DNA of 64,000 bases from Euryarchaeota archaeon UBA557. GTDB lineage: Archaea; Thermoplasmatota; Poseidoniia; Poseidoniales; Thalassarchaeaceae. This document shows positions 53,848 through 62,953 of this stretch, piece after piece. The notes beneath the pieces were generated by a model, which was not told where the DNA came from, did no database searches, and saw only the letters and a list, made by a program, of their open reading frames with translations. The translations under genes were made by a program, and so were the position numbers. The stretch is from assembly GCA_002503285.1 (NCBI GenBank), contig DARI01000001.1, forward strand, positions 4,814-68,813, read 5' to 3'. The first letter of the stretch is position 1. Every line of letters starts with the position of its first letter.

Positions 53848-54762
53848 TTAGAACGGTAACTCTTTATTCAATCTATTTGTCATTTCTATATATCTATCTG
53901 TATGGTCAGTATCTGGTAAATTAATCACAAATTGCCAGTATCTCCATGCTGCAATTGATAGTGTGGCTAGTTTATGTAAATGTGGCAAGGCTCGTACCTC
54001 ATCTGCATTCAATACTCTTATTGTTTGATACCCTTCTAATAATGAATCCCATCTTTCTTTGATAGGTTCACCCTTTTTCCAACCAAAACCAACAAATGTC
54101 ATTACCAAATCAAACGCCAAAAAATCATAACAGATCTCTTCAAAATCTAATACAGTAACAACTTCATTGTTTATCGCTAATACATTATCTGAAAATAAAT
54201 CCCCATGTATTATTCCTTTTGGTAATGATCCAATTTTTATCAACAATTCTTCGGTTTCATTTTTTAAAAATTTCATGAAATCGGTCCATTCATTATTTTC
54301 ATCAGCTATATTATACAATTTATTAAACAATTTATATCCCATTGAAAATTCTTTTTTTAAATTATTAGGTGGCTCTATTATATGTAACTTAGCTTGTATT
54401 ATTCCAAGGGAATAAAGTGACGAATGGTTGGAGTCTAACCAGTTCCCTTGTATAAATGGTAACAAAGTCCATGCAAGTCCGTTTTTATTAAGGATATAAC
54501 TTCCATCTAAATATTGAATTGGTTTGGGAGTTGGAAAATCCTTTTCTACTATATATTTTGTCATATTTAACAAATAATTTACTTCTTCAATAGATTGCTC
54601 ATTCCATATTTTTAATACTAACTTTTCATTACTCTCTAATGTTAAAATATAATTAGAATTTGCCCATCCGCCATCTAATTTCTCAATACTAAGTAAATCT
54701 TTGAATCCGGCTAATTCTATTACTTCTGATGCATCATCTAACGATACATCGGTGTAGGTCAT
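53848..54762 (-). CDS. APH-fold phosphotransferase, homoserine kinase type 2-like
   Basis: 304 residues of the aminoglycoside phosphotransferase/choline kinase fold. The N-lobe contains 'GGWANSNYILTLESNEKLVL' and 'KIW'. The catalytic loop is 'GIIHGDLFSDNVLAI' (Asp in HGD, Asn downstream), and the metal site is 'VLDFEEICYDFLAFDLVMTF'. This 'DFE..C.D...FDL' form is typical of ThrB2-type homoserine kinases, which make O-phosphohomoserine. No other threonine gene is nearby, so another small-molecule substrate is possible. Flanked by AT-rich spacers. Confidence 0.78.
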   Translation of the reverse strand: MTYTDVSLDDASEVIELAGFKDLLSIEKLDGGWANSNYILTLESNEKLVLKIWNEQSIEEVNYLLNMTKYIVEKDFPTPKPIQYLDGSYILNKNGLAWTLLPFIQGNWLDSNHSSLYSLGIIQAKLHIIEPPNNLKKEFSMGYKLFNKLYNIADENNEWTDFMKFLKNETEELLIKIGSLPKGIIHGDLFSDNVLAINNEVVTVLDFEEICYDFLAFDLVMTFVGFGWKKGEPIKERWDSLLEGYQTIRVLNADEVRALPHLHKLATLSIAAWRYWQFVINLPDTDHTDRYIEMTNRLNKELPF

Positions 54763-54901
54763 ACAATTACTATGATGCAGTTGTTTATTTCATTATCTGA
54801 AATTAATTATTTATAATAGAATAATATTATTAAATATTTTTATAACCTATATTAATTTTTTAATATTATATAAATTTTAATTTATAACGGAATAACTAAA
54901 A

Positions 54902-55645
54902 GTGTGTTATTATAAAAATGTGTTATATAGGGGATTATCAGTGGTTGGTAAATCAAATTTATTTACTAAATTTATAAATAAATTCATCAAAACATTAGAA
55001 ACCGAAGAAGATTACCTAATTGATTCTAATGATGAAATAAAACCATTGATTATTGCCTTTGGGGGCATTTCAGGAGGCATTTATCAACCAGTATTTGAAT
55101 TTAAGAATTTTTTGCAAAAAAATGTTGATTGTCATTTTATCTTTGTAAAAGATACGAATCAATGTTGGTACCACAAAGGAGCAATAGGCCTCGGAAATGA
55201 TATCGAAACTGTTAGTCATAATTTAAAAAACATAATAAATACAATTAATTATTCTAAAGTAGTAACAATTGGAGGTTCAATGGGTGGTTTTGCAGCTTTA
55301 TTATTTGGTAGCCTGTTAAGTGTGGATGGAATTATTTCATTTAGTCCTCAGACGTTTATTGATAAAGAAAGTAGAAAATTATATGGCGATGATAGGTGGT
55401 CAAAACAAATGAAATATGTACATAAGAATTTCAATAGGATATTTTTTGATTTATCCAACTTAAAATTTAATAATATCAAAGTTTACTCCATATATGGCAA
55501 AGAAGACAGATTAGACAAAATCCATAGCGAAAAATTGAGATCGAAAGGAATTAACATTTCAAGTTATTCTGGTGGCCATAATGTTGTCAAAACTATAAGG
55601 GATAATGGTGAATTAATTAAAATTATTAATGATTGTATATTTTGA
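54902..55645 (+). CDS. Alpha/beta-hydrolase fold protein
   Basis: 247 residues with the nucleophile elbow 'TIGGSMGGFAALLFG' (Ser126), 'SIYGKEDRLD' (acid position) and 'YSGGHNVVK' (catalytic His). 'PLIIAFGGISGGIYQPVFEF' carries the oxyanion-hole Gly pair. The start is GTG at 54902 after 138 bp of nearly pure A/T. Related small hydrolases occur beside capsule or surface-glycan genes, but no such genes are adjacent here. The substrate is unknown. Confidence 0.7.
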   Translation: MCYYKNVLYRGLSVVGKSNLFTKFINKFIKTLETEEDYLIDSNDEIKPLIIAFGGISGGIYQPVFEFKNFLQKNVDCHFIFVKDTNQCWYHKGAIGLGNDIETVSHNLKNIINTINYSKVVTIGGSMGGFAALLFGSLLSVDGIISFSPQTFIDKESRKLYGDDRWSKQMKYVHKNFNRIFFDLSNLKFNNIKVYSIYGKEDRLDKIHSEKLRSKGINISSYSGGHNVVKTIRDNGELIKIINDCIF

Positions 55646-55770
55646 GATCTTCCAATTTAATTTGTTTTTATTAGCTAAACAATAAGAAATTGGAAAAAGG
55701 TGATGTATATTATTAATTAGAAGATGATGAATATTTAGAAGATGTCAGTTATTTGAATTAATATCTGTTA

Positions 55771-56436
55771 CTAATTAGCTAATCTTCTTGCACACTGTTC
55801 AAGGCTCTCATTTTTTAATTTTAAACTACGAATATAGGTTGGTATATTATGTTCTGAAAATTCTAGATCGATGATATCTCCGACCCATTCAAGTTTTGTT
55901 GTTAAAGGACCTATGTCTTTCATGTCATCATGAACTGACCAATATGAACAACCAGATCCATTTGGATCTTGAATTTGTAAAAACCATGGATAAAACATTG
56001 GTATTTTAGATATATTTTTCCTTTCACAATATTCAACTATACAATCATTATATCTTATTGTCCATCCAGCATCTTTTAACCAAAAAATTGACATTTCATC
56101 TTCTGCACCAGGCTGAAACCAAATCATTGGTGGTTTTTCTAGTTTCATTAATAATAAACGTCTTACAACCTCTCTAGCCCTTTTAGGAGCAAGAAACAAT
56201 ACTATAATTTCTAAATGAACTCCTTTTTCTAATCCCGATCTTATCGGTATGCCAGAAATTGTTGCTCCAGCATCTCGTATATGTATTGGAATAACCCGAA
56301 AGCCCCTCTGAGATAATTTACTAATTGAATGCCATGCATTCCTTTCTTTATTCAAGCCTGCACCAAAAACATGTATACTACTAATCTCATTTAATATGGA
56401 ATTATTATTGGTAATTATACATTTCACATTTTTCAC
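55771..56436 (-). CDS. CoA-binding-domain (Rossmann) protein
   Basis: 221 residues. The N-terminal part matches the CoA_binding_2 (YccU-like) Rossmann domain: 'SIHVFGAGLNKERNAWHSIS' with a Gly-rich turn, 'RGFRVIPIHIRDAGATISGI', 'IIVLFLAPKRAREVVRRLL' and 'PPMIWFQPGAEDE'. The C-terminal 70 residues are not part of the usual 140-aa family and contain paired Trp and Cys. YccU-like proteins bind CoA or nucleotides; the precise role is unknown. The preceding spacer holds a short direct repeat (AGAAGATG twice, about 55711-55745). Confidence 0.75.
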   Translation of the reverse strand: MKNVKCIITNNNSILNEISSIHVFGAGLNKERNAWHSISKLSQRGFRVIPIHIRDAGATISGIPIRSGLEKGVHLEIIVLFLAPKRAREVVRRLLLMKLEKPPMIWFQPGAEDEMSIFWLKDAGWTIRYNDCIVEYCERKNISKIPMFYPWFLQIQDPNGSGCSYWSVHDDMKDIGPLTTKLEWVGDIIDLEFSEHNIPTYIRSLKLKNESLEQCARRLAN

Positions 56437-56498
56437 TCAATATTATTACATATGAATTATGGTTTTGAAAATAAAACATTTAATAGAATAATAATACT

Positions 56499-56780
56499 TT
56501 ATTTTTTAATTTTTTTGATTTTTTCCCAAGATGGTGTCAACTTTCTTGATTCCCTATTTTGTCCAGCATAGGATAGTATGATCCATCCTATGAAAAGTAT
56601 TGGAGTAGACACGAATGTAATAATGGCCAACCATACAAATAGTATGCCCTCAGAGAGTGGCCAGGACCAATAAGATACGGAGATAATTACTACAATAAGT
56701 AAGAGTCTTGAAGATTCACTTGGCGTGTTCATACCTCTGTAGTCCTTCCTGGGCGCAAGAAGATAATCTACAAAACCCAT
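56499..56780 (-). CDS. Small two-helix membrane protein
   Basis: 93 residues: a short polar start ('FVDYLLAPRKDYRG'), two long hydrophobic helices ('LLLIVVIISVSYWSWPL' and 'LFVWLAIITFVSTPILFIGW'), and a basic tail ('WEKIKKIKK'). Probably an integral membrane protein with both ends cytoplasmic. Unrecognised. Co-directional with the CoA-binding gene, 62 bp upstream of it. Confidence 0.6.
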   Translation of the reverse strand: MGFVDYLLAPRKDYRGMNTPSESSRLLLIVVIISVSYWSWPLSEGILFVWLAIITFVSTPILFIGWIILSYAGQNRESRKLTPSWEKIKKIKK

Positions 56781-56841
56781 AAACTACCTACAGTAAATTT
56801 AGTTTTTATATTCGTGTTTATGAAAATAAATGAATTAATAT

Positions 56842-57084
56842 TTATTCATTCCAATCCGAGCCCCATATAGATACCATTCTACCATTATATTGCTTAGTTC
56901 CAATTTTATGAATTCTATTTGATTTCATCAATGCTCGTTCTAATTCATTAGGTCTTGAATCATGTCCATGTATTTCTTTCATGTATTCAATAATTTCTGT
57001 AGTAGTGCATTGAGATTTATCTACTCTTGACCTCATTAGACCAATAATTTTCCTATAATCCCATATTTTTTCATTATTCTTCAT
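56842..57084 (-). CDS. Small putative winged-helix protein
   Basis: 80 residues with helix-turn-helix-like periodicity: 'CTTTEIIEYMKEIHG', then 'RPNELERALMKSNRIHKI', then a hairpin 'GTKQYNGRMVSIW'. This fits a compact winged helix, so a DNA-binding regulator is possible. Its ATG lies 119 bp from the divergent helicase start at 57204, making it a candidate regulator of that gene. Assigned by pattern only. Confidence 0.5.
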   Translation of the reverse strand: MKNNEKIWDYRKIIGLMRSRVDKSQCTTTEIIEYMKEIHGHDSRPNELERALMKSNRIHKIGTKQYNGRMVSIWGSDWNE

Positions 57085-57203
57085 ATATTTTTTGCCAATA
57101 ATATTTATTTATAGATTATCGTTCAACAGTTACATATTTTTTTATATATTTTAATATAATATTTTGAACAATATTCATTACGTTAGATGTTTGAGAACTA
57201 TAT

Positions 57204-59987
57204 ATGGGAGAATTCGGGAAGATTGGATTTTTAGGAAAACTTCGTCCTTCTCAGATTGCATCCTCCAATATAATTCAAAAACAAATAGAATCAGGCGAAA
57301 AAAATCTTTACATAGTAGCCCCTCCAGGCTCGGGAAAAACTGTTTTAGGCCTTTATACGTGGTCAGATTTAGTAAGGCAGCCTACTTTGGTGCTTTGTCC
57401 TAATTCCGCTATTCAGGCTCAATGGATTGCAAGGGCGAAGGAACTTTTCAATCTAGATGGAAAAGATAACCAGATTGGAACAGACACCGAATCACCCGGT
57501 TTACTAACCTCGTTAACTTATCAATCTATTACTTTGCCTAAAAGAGGAGATAAAAATCTAGATGATTCGGCTATTGAGTTATGGATGAATCAATTATTAT
57601 TAGAAAATGAAGTTGATGATCCCGACTCATCAATGGTATGGATTAATGGCCTAAAAGAATCTAATTTTATTTATTATAATGAAAGATTAAGTTATTACAG
57701 GAAAAAAATCAGAGATAATTTAGTACTCCATGGTAATGCAATGCAGGTATTACATGAGTCGTCCAAAAAGAATCTGGAAAAACTTTCTAATTTAAACATA
57801 GGATTGATAATTTTAGATGAGTGCCATCATTTATTAGGTCACTGGGGAAGAGTACTGAGCGAAATTCGTAAATATTTTGGTAACCCAATTGTCCTAGGTC
57901 TTACTGCCACTCCTCCTGATTTAAACTCTGTAAATATAAAAGATGGGAAAAGGTATCGAGAATTTTTTGGCGAAATAGATTACGAAGTACCTGTCCCCGC
58001 TTTGGTTAGAAACTCAAATCTTTCACCGTACCAAGATTTAGCATACTTCGTAAGGCCGACTAGGGACGAATTAATTTATATTTCAAACGTAGATAAGGAT
58101 TTTGAAGATTTAATTTATGATATTAGCAATGGTGTATCAAAGTCAAATGATCGTATTCCAAATCTAGATGTTTGGCTAAGTGAAGTATTGGATGGATTAA
58201 TACTTCCAAGCGGAGCAGCTAAGAATTGGTCTAATTTTGTCAGGAGAGATGAAACATTAGCTAATAATTCTCGATTATATCTAACTTCTAAGGGATTGTC
58301 GTTACCTAAAGATATTCCTAAACCTGAACAAAAATTATTAGATATCAATCTCACAAAAAATTCAATAGTTATTCCTCTTTTAGATAGATATATACGACAT
58401 GGTTTACTTCGATCTAAAAATACTTTAGATCATAATGTTGCAGAAAAAGTTAAACAAAGGCTAAGAATGTTAGGGCATCAAATTACAGAAACGGGGATAC
58501 GCCCTTGTGCCTCACCCGTAGGAAGGGTTATGGCTTATGCATCTGCTAAATATGACGCATTAAATGCAATACTATCTGCCGAAATTCAAGCCCTTGGCCC
58601 CGAGATAAGAGCAGTTATAGTCACTGATTTTGAAAAAACTTCGGCAACATCCGTAGTGGAAGGTGTACTTGATAAAAATGCAGGTGGGGCTATTGCAGCC
58701 TTCCGCTCATTGTTAGAGAATGAGTCTACTGATAGCTTAAATCCAGTTCTGATGACTGGTTCGACTGTTTTAGTAGATGACGACCTACTCAAAGATATTT
58801 TACCAACATTTCAAGAATGGATTAAGATGAGGTCATTAGACATAGATTTTGATATTGTAGATAATTTTGGATTTAAAGAGATAAAAGGCAAAGGTGGTCA
58901 TTGGAAGCCAAGATATTATACGGAAATGATAACAGAAATGTTTCAACAAGGAATAACAAAATGTTTAGTTGGTACAAGGGGATTATTAGGTGAAGGTTGG
59001 GATGCTAGTAAAATAAATGTACTTATTGATTTAACGACGGTTACAACAAGCATGAGCATAAATCAACTCAGGGGGAGATCATTTAGGCTTGATAAGAATA
59101 ATCCAAATAAAGTTGCTAATAATTGGGATATAGTATGCTTAGCTGAGGAATTTTCTAAAGGTTTTGATGATTATGACCGATTTAAAAGAAAACATTCTCA
59201 ATTATATGGAGTATGTGATGACGGTGCTATTGAGAAAGGTGTTGGACATGTTCATGCCGCATTCACTGATGCACGTCCCGAAGGTATCTCCGAGACCATG
59301 GATATATTCAATGAAGAGATGATATATAGGGCAAGGGACAGAAAACGTACAATAGAATTATGGAAGATTGGTGATTCATTTGATGAGATTCCTATTGATG
59401 CAATAGAATTGAAAATGAAGGAAGGATTTTCAGGGGGATGGCCTATACTAAGTATGGCATTTGAGCAACCTGAGTGGAATGATGAATCATTGATTTTAGC
59501 GATTGCAACTGCTGTATCTGGTGCTTTAAGGAGAACTGGTTACCTCAAGCGGGGGCTAATCGTTGCAAGTGGAGATAGAGGAGGTGGATGGATGAGGACT
59601 TATCTAGAAGGTGCTTCTGAAGCCGAATCAAAGATATTTATATCAGCAATGGGGCAAGTACTAGGGCCTTTAGATAATCCTAGATATATAATACCAAGAG
59701 ATGTAAATAAAATTTATGATACATGGATTAGTAAATTATTGCCGAAAGTATTTGGTAAGTACTTTAGAGTCAAGAGGCATAAATTAGCTATGTATCATGC
59801 TGTGCCAAAGATATTATCACAAAATAAAGACGATGCTAAAATATTTGAAAAATATTGGAATTTTAATGTTAGTCCTGGTTTAGTTATTTATGGATATAGC
59901 GAGAATGGAAGAATCAAAGTACGCACGGCATTAGAAAATAATCTTTCACCAAGGGGATCTTTTCACACTAAGAGTATATTCACATGA
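57204..59987 (+). CDS. Large SF2 DEAD/DEAH-type helicase with unknown C-terminal domain
   Basis: A 927-residue superfamily 2 ATPase. Residues 14-21 ('RPSQIASS') look like a Q-motif. Walker A 'APPGSGKT' is at 39-46, motif II 'DECHH' at 205, motif III 'LTATPP', and motifs V-VI 'GTRGLLGEGWDAS' and 'QLRGRSFRLD' (621 on). This is the layout of type III restriction Res-like/RapA-like helicases. The last 230 residues form a separate domain ('TYLEGASEAESKIF' and 'VLGPLDNPRYIIPR') that I cannot name. No methylase, nuclease or specificity gene is adjacent. It may be a DNA-repair or defence helicase; the context (AT-rich accessory stretch) favours mobility. Confidence 0.8.
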   Translation: MGEFGKIGFLGKLRPSQIASSNIIQKQIESGEKNLYIVAPPGSGKTVLGLYTWSDLVRQPTLVLCPNSAIQAQWIARAKELFNLDGKDNQIGTDTESPGLLTSLTYQSITLPKRGDKNLDDSAIELWMNQLLLENEVDDPDSSMVWINGLKESNFIYYNERLSYYRKKIRDNLVLHGNAMQVLHESSKKNLEKLSNLNIGLIILDECHHLLGHWGRVLSEIRKYFGNPIVLGLTATPPDLNSVNIKDGKRYREFFGEIDYEVPVPALVRNSNLSPYQDLAYFVRPTRDELIYISNVDKDFEDLIYDISNGVSKSNDRIPNLDVWLSEVLDGLILPSGAAKNWSNFVRRDETLANNSRLYLTSKGLSLPKDIPKPEQKLLDINLTKNSIVIPLLDRYIRHGLLRSKNTLDHNVAEKVKQRLRMLGHQITETGIRPCASPVGRVMAYASAKYDALNAILSAEIQALGPEIRAVIVTDFEKTSATSVVEGVLDKNAGGAIAAFRSLLENESTDSLNPVLMTGSTVLVDDDLLKDILPTFQEWIKMRSLDIDFDIVDNFGFKEIKGKGGHWKPRYYTEMITEMFQQGITKCLVGTRGLLGEGWDASKINVLIDLTTVTTSMSINQLRGRSFRLDKNNPNKVANNWDIVCLAEEFSKGFDDYDRFKRKHSQLYGVCDDGAIEKGVGHVHAAFTDARPEGISETMDIFNEEMIYRARDRKRTIELWKIGDSFDEIPIDAIELKMKEGFSGGWPILSMAFEQPEWNDESLILAIATAVSGALRRTGYLKRGLIVASGDRGGGWMRTYLEGASEAESKIFISAMGQVLGPLDNPRYIIPRDVNKIYDTWISKLLPKVFGKYFRVKRHKLAMYHAVPKILSQNKDDAKIFEKYWNFNVSPGLVIYGYSENGRIKVRTALENNLSPRGSFHTKSIFT

Positions 59988-60032
59988 GATCATTTCATAC
60001 ATTATTTACAGTCAATTCCTGTATTTTTATGA

Positions 60033-60431
60033 TTAATGCAATTTCTTTGACGGAACGTATAACATAAAAAAATCTACAGTATCTAATCCGATTGAGTTAT
60101 TTAATTCTCCACATAAATCATAATATTTTGAAATAGATATGATACAAGTTTGAATTTTGAGGGTTTTCCATTCTATTTCTTTTTAACTAACAATTTTCTA
60201 AAAGATGGATCTTTACTGTTACTTGATAATTTTTTTTAATGGCTTAGTATTATCCGATCTTGGAGTCAATGTGAAACTACTAAATACAGGTTTGTTATTC
60301 CTAATAAGAATCTTAAATGGTGTTTTTTTTATTATTGTTACTTCTGTTTAGATAAATTATTGATAATATAATTGTATCGTAGATTTTATTTTTACTAATA
60401 AAAATATTATGCCAAACAAAGGAGCCAACAT
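60033..60431 (-). pseudogene. Decayed gene with stops and homopolymer frameshifts
   Basis: Minus-strand coding trace. It starts at ATG 60431 with a hydrophobic leader ('MLAPLFGIIFLLVKIK'), hits two in-frame TAA codons near 60350, and stays open in the same frame ('KILIRNNKPVFSSFTLTPRS'). It shifts frame at an A8 run near 60235 ('SNSKDPSFRKLL') and again at an A5 run near 60182 ('EIEWKTLKIQTCIISISKYY'). It ends 'DFFMLYVPSKKLH' and a stop at 60033. Coherent protein across three frames implies a broken membrane-anchored or secreted protein. Sequencing error in homopolymers is an alternative, but the in-frame stops argue for real decay. The family is not recognised. Confidence 0.4.
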
Positions 60432-60457
60432 GAATAAGTATATACTAGCGTCAAATC

Positions 60458-60589
60458 ATGAAAAACAACTTAAAAAGAAAGAATTATAGTAATTATTTGG
60501 ATTTACATAGACCGGTAAAAAATTTCCTGGAGGATATGCATAATCGGTATCCAATCAAGAATCACAACCAAGGGAATGTGAATAACTAA
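60458..60589 (+). CDS. Possible small basic peptide (43 aa)
   Basis: An ATG-initiated frame of 43 codons, rich in Asn, Lys, Arg and His ('LKRKNYSNYLDLHRPVKNFL'). It overlaps no other gene and ends in TAA at 60587-60589. Its composition is plausible for a real small protein, but its length is within chance for this base composition. It may also be debris, like its neighbours. Given at low confidence. Confidence 0.2.
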   Translation: MKNNLKRKNYSNYLDLHRPVKNFLEDMHNRYPIKNHNQGNVNN

Positions 60590-60618
60590 TTAATGGGTTA
60601 GAATATGTTCACCTTTAT

Positions 60619-60847
60619 TTAATATTCGTAATCTACCCAAAGGCAATATGTTTTACTTTCATTATATGTCGAAGCATATACGCCGCTATCCAATACACTT
60701 ACCTTTACAGGAGTCCAATCTGATGTACCAATATCACCAATAATGACGGCCAACATTATTTCTAGAATCTATCGTGCTTAAACCACACCATACTATGTTG
60801 AATATCCATTGTAAACTAATAGTTTTCAATTTTTGATATGCATTCAT
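60619..60847 (-). pseudogene. Frameshifted small gene
   Basis: Two overlapping minus-strand frames. The first runs from ATG 60847 ('MNAYQKLKTISLQWIFNIVW' and onward) and is open for about 42 codons. The second runs from about 60756 to a TAA at 60619 and reads 'GDIGTSDWTPVKVSVLDSGV' and then 'YASTYNESKTYCLWVDYEY'. A single shift near 60740 would join them. The second part has the alternating pattern of a beta-sandwich and looks like the end of a secreted domain. The spacer from here to 60936 is AT-rich and otherwise empty apart from likely promoter sequence for the next gene. Confidence 0.3.
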
Positions 60848-60936
60848 TAAGGAACTCATTTATATTTATAAACGATTATAAAATTATACAATTATAATAC
60901 ATAATTATTAATATTAATACCCTTAGAAAAAAATAT

Positions 60937-61821
60937 ATGAACGGTAAGGATATTCGAGTTACTTCTATAATAATATTTTTCGTTATTACAATAGTTAGTT
61001 TAATAGTTGGCGCAGTAGATATAAATTCAGTAAAAGTATATGGGTACTCATCAGTATTTCTTTGTTCTATACTTATATTTGTAATTCAATGGATAGCTTG
61101 GATACCTGCATCAATAATGAAAACAGAACGATTTTATGATATTACTGGCGGTATTACATATTTAGCCGTAATCTTCTTTAGCCTTTGGATAGGAAGTCTA
61201 AATAATCAAATAAATAATAGGCAGATTATAATAAGTATACTGGTAGTAATATGGTCTCTACGCCTTACAAGCTTTCTATACTTACGCATTCATAGGACCG
61301 GTAAAGATGGTAGGTTTGATGAATTTAAAGTATCACCAATTCGATTTTTAGTGCCATGGACTCTTCAAGGGTTATGGGTTTTCTTAACATTGAACGTAGT
61401 AATAGTAGTAAACAGTCAATCTGGAACTGAAATACCTTTAGGGATATGGGATCTAACTGGTATAATTCTATGGATTACCGGATTTTCAATAGAAGTAATT
61501 GCCGATAACCAAAAATCCAAATTTAACAATAAAAGAACTGATGAGTGGATAGATCATGGTCTTTGGAGTTATTGCAGACATCCTAACTATTTTGGAGAAA
61601 TATTATTATGGTTGGGAATAGCATGTTTTGGTCTATCTTGCTTGAATGGATTAGAATTGGTTGCATTAATCTCTCCAATATTCGTATATCTTTTACTTAC
61701 TAAAGTTAGTGGAATCCCCATCCTTGATACTCGTGGATTAACCAAATGGGGAGATAATTCAAAATATATTGAGTATAGAAATAATACTCCAGCACTAATC
61801 CCAAAGATAAAAAAAAATTAA
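60937..61821 (+). CDS. DUF1295 / steroid 5-alpha-reductase-like membrane protein
   Basis: 294 residues with about eight hydrophobic helices. The C-terminal block 'WIDHGLWSYCRHPNYFGEIL' plus 'LWLGIACFG' is the hallmark of DUF1295 and of isoprenylcysteine methyltransferase/steroid reductase relatives, where the His-Pro-Asn-Tyr-x-Gly-Glu segment binds the cofactor. 'TRGLTKWGDNSKYIEYRNNT' at the end also fits. Mid-protein 'SLRLTSFLYLRIHRTGKDGR' is typical. The substrate is unknown. ATG at 60937, with several TATA-like stretches 40-80 bases upstream. Confidence 0.85.
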   Translation: MNGKDIRVTSIIIFFVITIVSLIVGAVDINSVKVYGYSSVFLCSILIFVIQWIAWIPASIMKTERFYDITGGITYLAVIFFSLWIGSLNNQINNRQIIISILVVIWSLRLTSFLYLRIHRTGKDGRFDEFKVSPIRFLVPWTLQGLWVFLTLNVVIVVNSQSGTEIPLGIWDLTGIILWITGFSIEVIADNQKSKFNNKRTDEWIDHGLWSYCRHPNYFGEILLWLGIACFGLSCLNGLELVALISPIFVYLLLTKVSGIPILDTRGLTKWGDNSKYIEYRNNTPALIPKIKKN

Positions 61822-62072
61822 TCTTATACTTTTTTGATTTTAGATTATTTTTTTATGTCTGATTTATAAATAAAAAATAAAGAGTGAAAAAATGTCTAAA
61901 ATAAGGTAATAATTAGATCAAAATTATATTATAAAGAAATTTTTTTCTAATATTACAAAATATCATGCATATGTATTTTTGTACCGCAATAAGTTAAGAT
62001 GAAAGCATATTGATTATATGAAAAATTAGTAGTGAAAAGTACTTAAGGAACCTAATACGCGAGCCGGAAATT
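61822..62072. other. AT-rich spacer without recognisable gene
   Basis: 251 bp of mostly A and T between the DUF1295 gene and a small downstream ORF. I see no frame longer than a few codons beyond chance, no tRNA cloverleaf and no clear terminator, apart from T-runs at 61831-61856. The right end (about 62048-62070) is locally richer in G and C. Confidence 0.4.
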
Positions 62073-62276
62073 GTGCTCCTAACTACTAAGGTCGCCCTGC
62101 GACCACTGTTTGGTTGGGCAGCTAATCAACCATTAGTATTGAGTTTCTTATATTTGTTTACGGATGATCCAATGTTTTATTATCAGGGCATAGCATTACC
62201 ACTAGCATTATGTTCAATATTGTGGTTAATTCCATGTTACCAATGGTATGAAGAACATATTAATCAAAAACAATAA
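62073..62276 (+). CDS. Possible small membrane protein (67 aa)
   Basis: A GTG-initiated frame of 67 codons with a hydrophobic C-terminal half ('GIALPLALCSILWLIPCYQW') and an aromatic-rich middle. The frame stays open upstream to 62022 but has no ATG or other usual start there, so it may be the surviving 3' part of a longer gene. A perfect 6-bp hairpin (GGTCGC/GCGACC) falls inside codons 6-10. The family is not recognised. Confidence 0.35.
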   Translation: MLLTTKVALRPLFGWAANQPLVLSFLYLFTDDPMFYYQGIALPLALCSILWLIPCYQWYEEHINQKQ

Positions 62277-62352
62277 ATAATTTTTGATGTGATTGTCTTA
62301 GTTATATGCAAGTTACCAAATAGTTTAAAATCAAAATTAATATCATTTCTAT

Positions 62353-62895
62353 ATGCCCAAAATATCGCCAGGGGACCAAATGCCAAATATTATACTGCCA
62401 TCAATAGATGGTGGTGAGTTCGATATATCATTGGTTAAAGGTAAAAGAATAATTTTAACTTTTTTTAGATTTGAATCTTGTCCATTCTGTAATATTAGAA
62501 TTAATAAAATTACAAAGAGGTGGAGCGAGTTCAATGAAGATACAGTTATGGTAGGTATTTTTGATGCTAATGTTGATAAATTAACAAAGTCAATGAAAAA
62601 ACACAATCCTCCTTTTGTTATTCTTGCAGACGAGGAATATACGTCATTTAAAGAATATGAAATTCAAAAATCTATATTTAGAGTGCTTTTTGCTCCATTA
62701 AGAGCTCCAATGACAACACTACATGCTATTCTTAAGGGATATATTCCAAAAACACTATCAATATCAAAAATGAGTACAATACCAGTAGATATTTTGATAG
62801 ATGAAAACGGTAATGTCGTTAGATCACATTATTGTAAAGATACTGTGGATCATATACCAATAAATGATTTGATAAAATTTTCGAATGGTGGTTAA
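62353..62895 (+). CDS. Redoxin-domain (AhpC/TSA-like) protein
   Basis: 180 residues of thioredoxin fold. 'ISPGDQMPNIILPSIDGGEF' is the peroxiredoxin-type N-terminus. 'ILTFFRFESCPFCNIRI' contains a CxxC redox pair at the peroxidatic position. 'IPVDILIDENGNVVRSHYCKD' is the usual C-terminal beta hairpin with an additional Cys. It could be a thiol peroxidase or a disulfide oxidoreductase. Followed 58 bp later by a GST-like gene, which may share an oxidative-stress role. Confidence 0.82.
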   Translation: MPKISPGDQMPNIILPSIDGGEFDISLVKGKRIILTFFRFESCPFCNIRINKITKRWSEFNEDTVMVGIFDANVDKLTKSMKKHNPPFVILADEEYTSFKEYEIQKSIFRVLFAPLRAPMTTLHAILKGYIPKTLSISKMSTIPVDILIDENGNVVRSHYCKDTVDHIPINDLIKFSNGG

Positions 62896-62953
62896 GAAAT
62901 TTTTTAATACCCAAAATGGGAGCCTTAAAGTAAAATAAGTCCCTCGTCCGTAC

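Noticed and set aside
57204..59987. Type III restriction system
   Set aside because: The helicase resembles Res-type ATPases, but no Mod methylase is adjacent and no nuclease motif was recognised in its C-terminal part.
62090..62104. Perfect GGTCGC-CCT-GCGACC hairpin
   Set aside because: Short and inside a possible coding frame, with no T-run after it and no cloverleaf around it, so not called as terminator or RNA gene.
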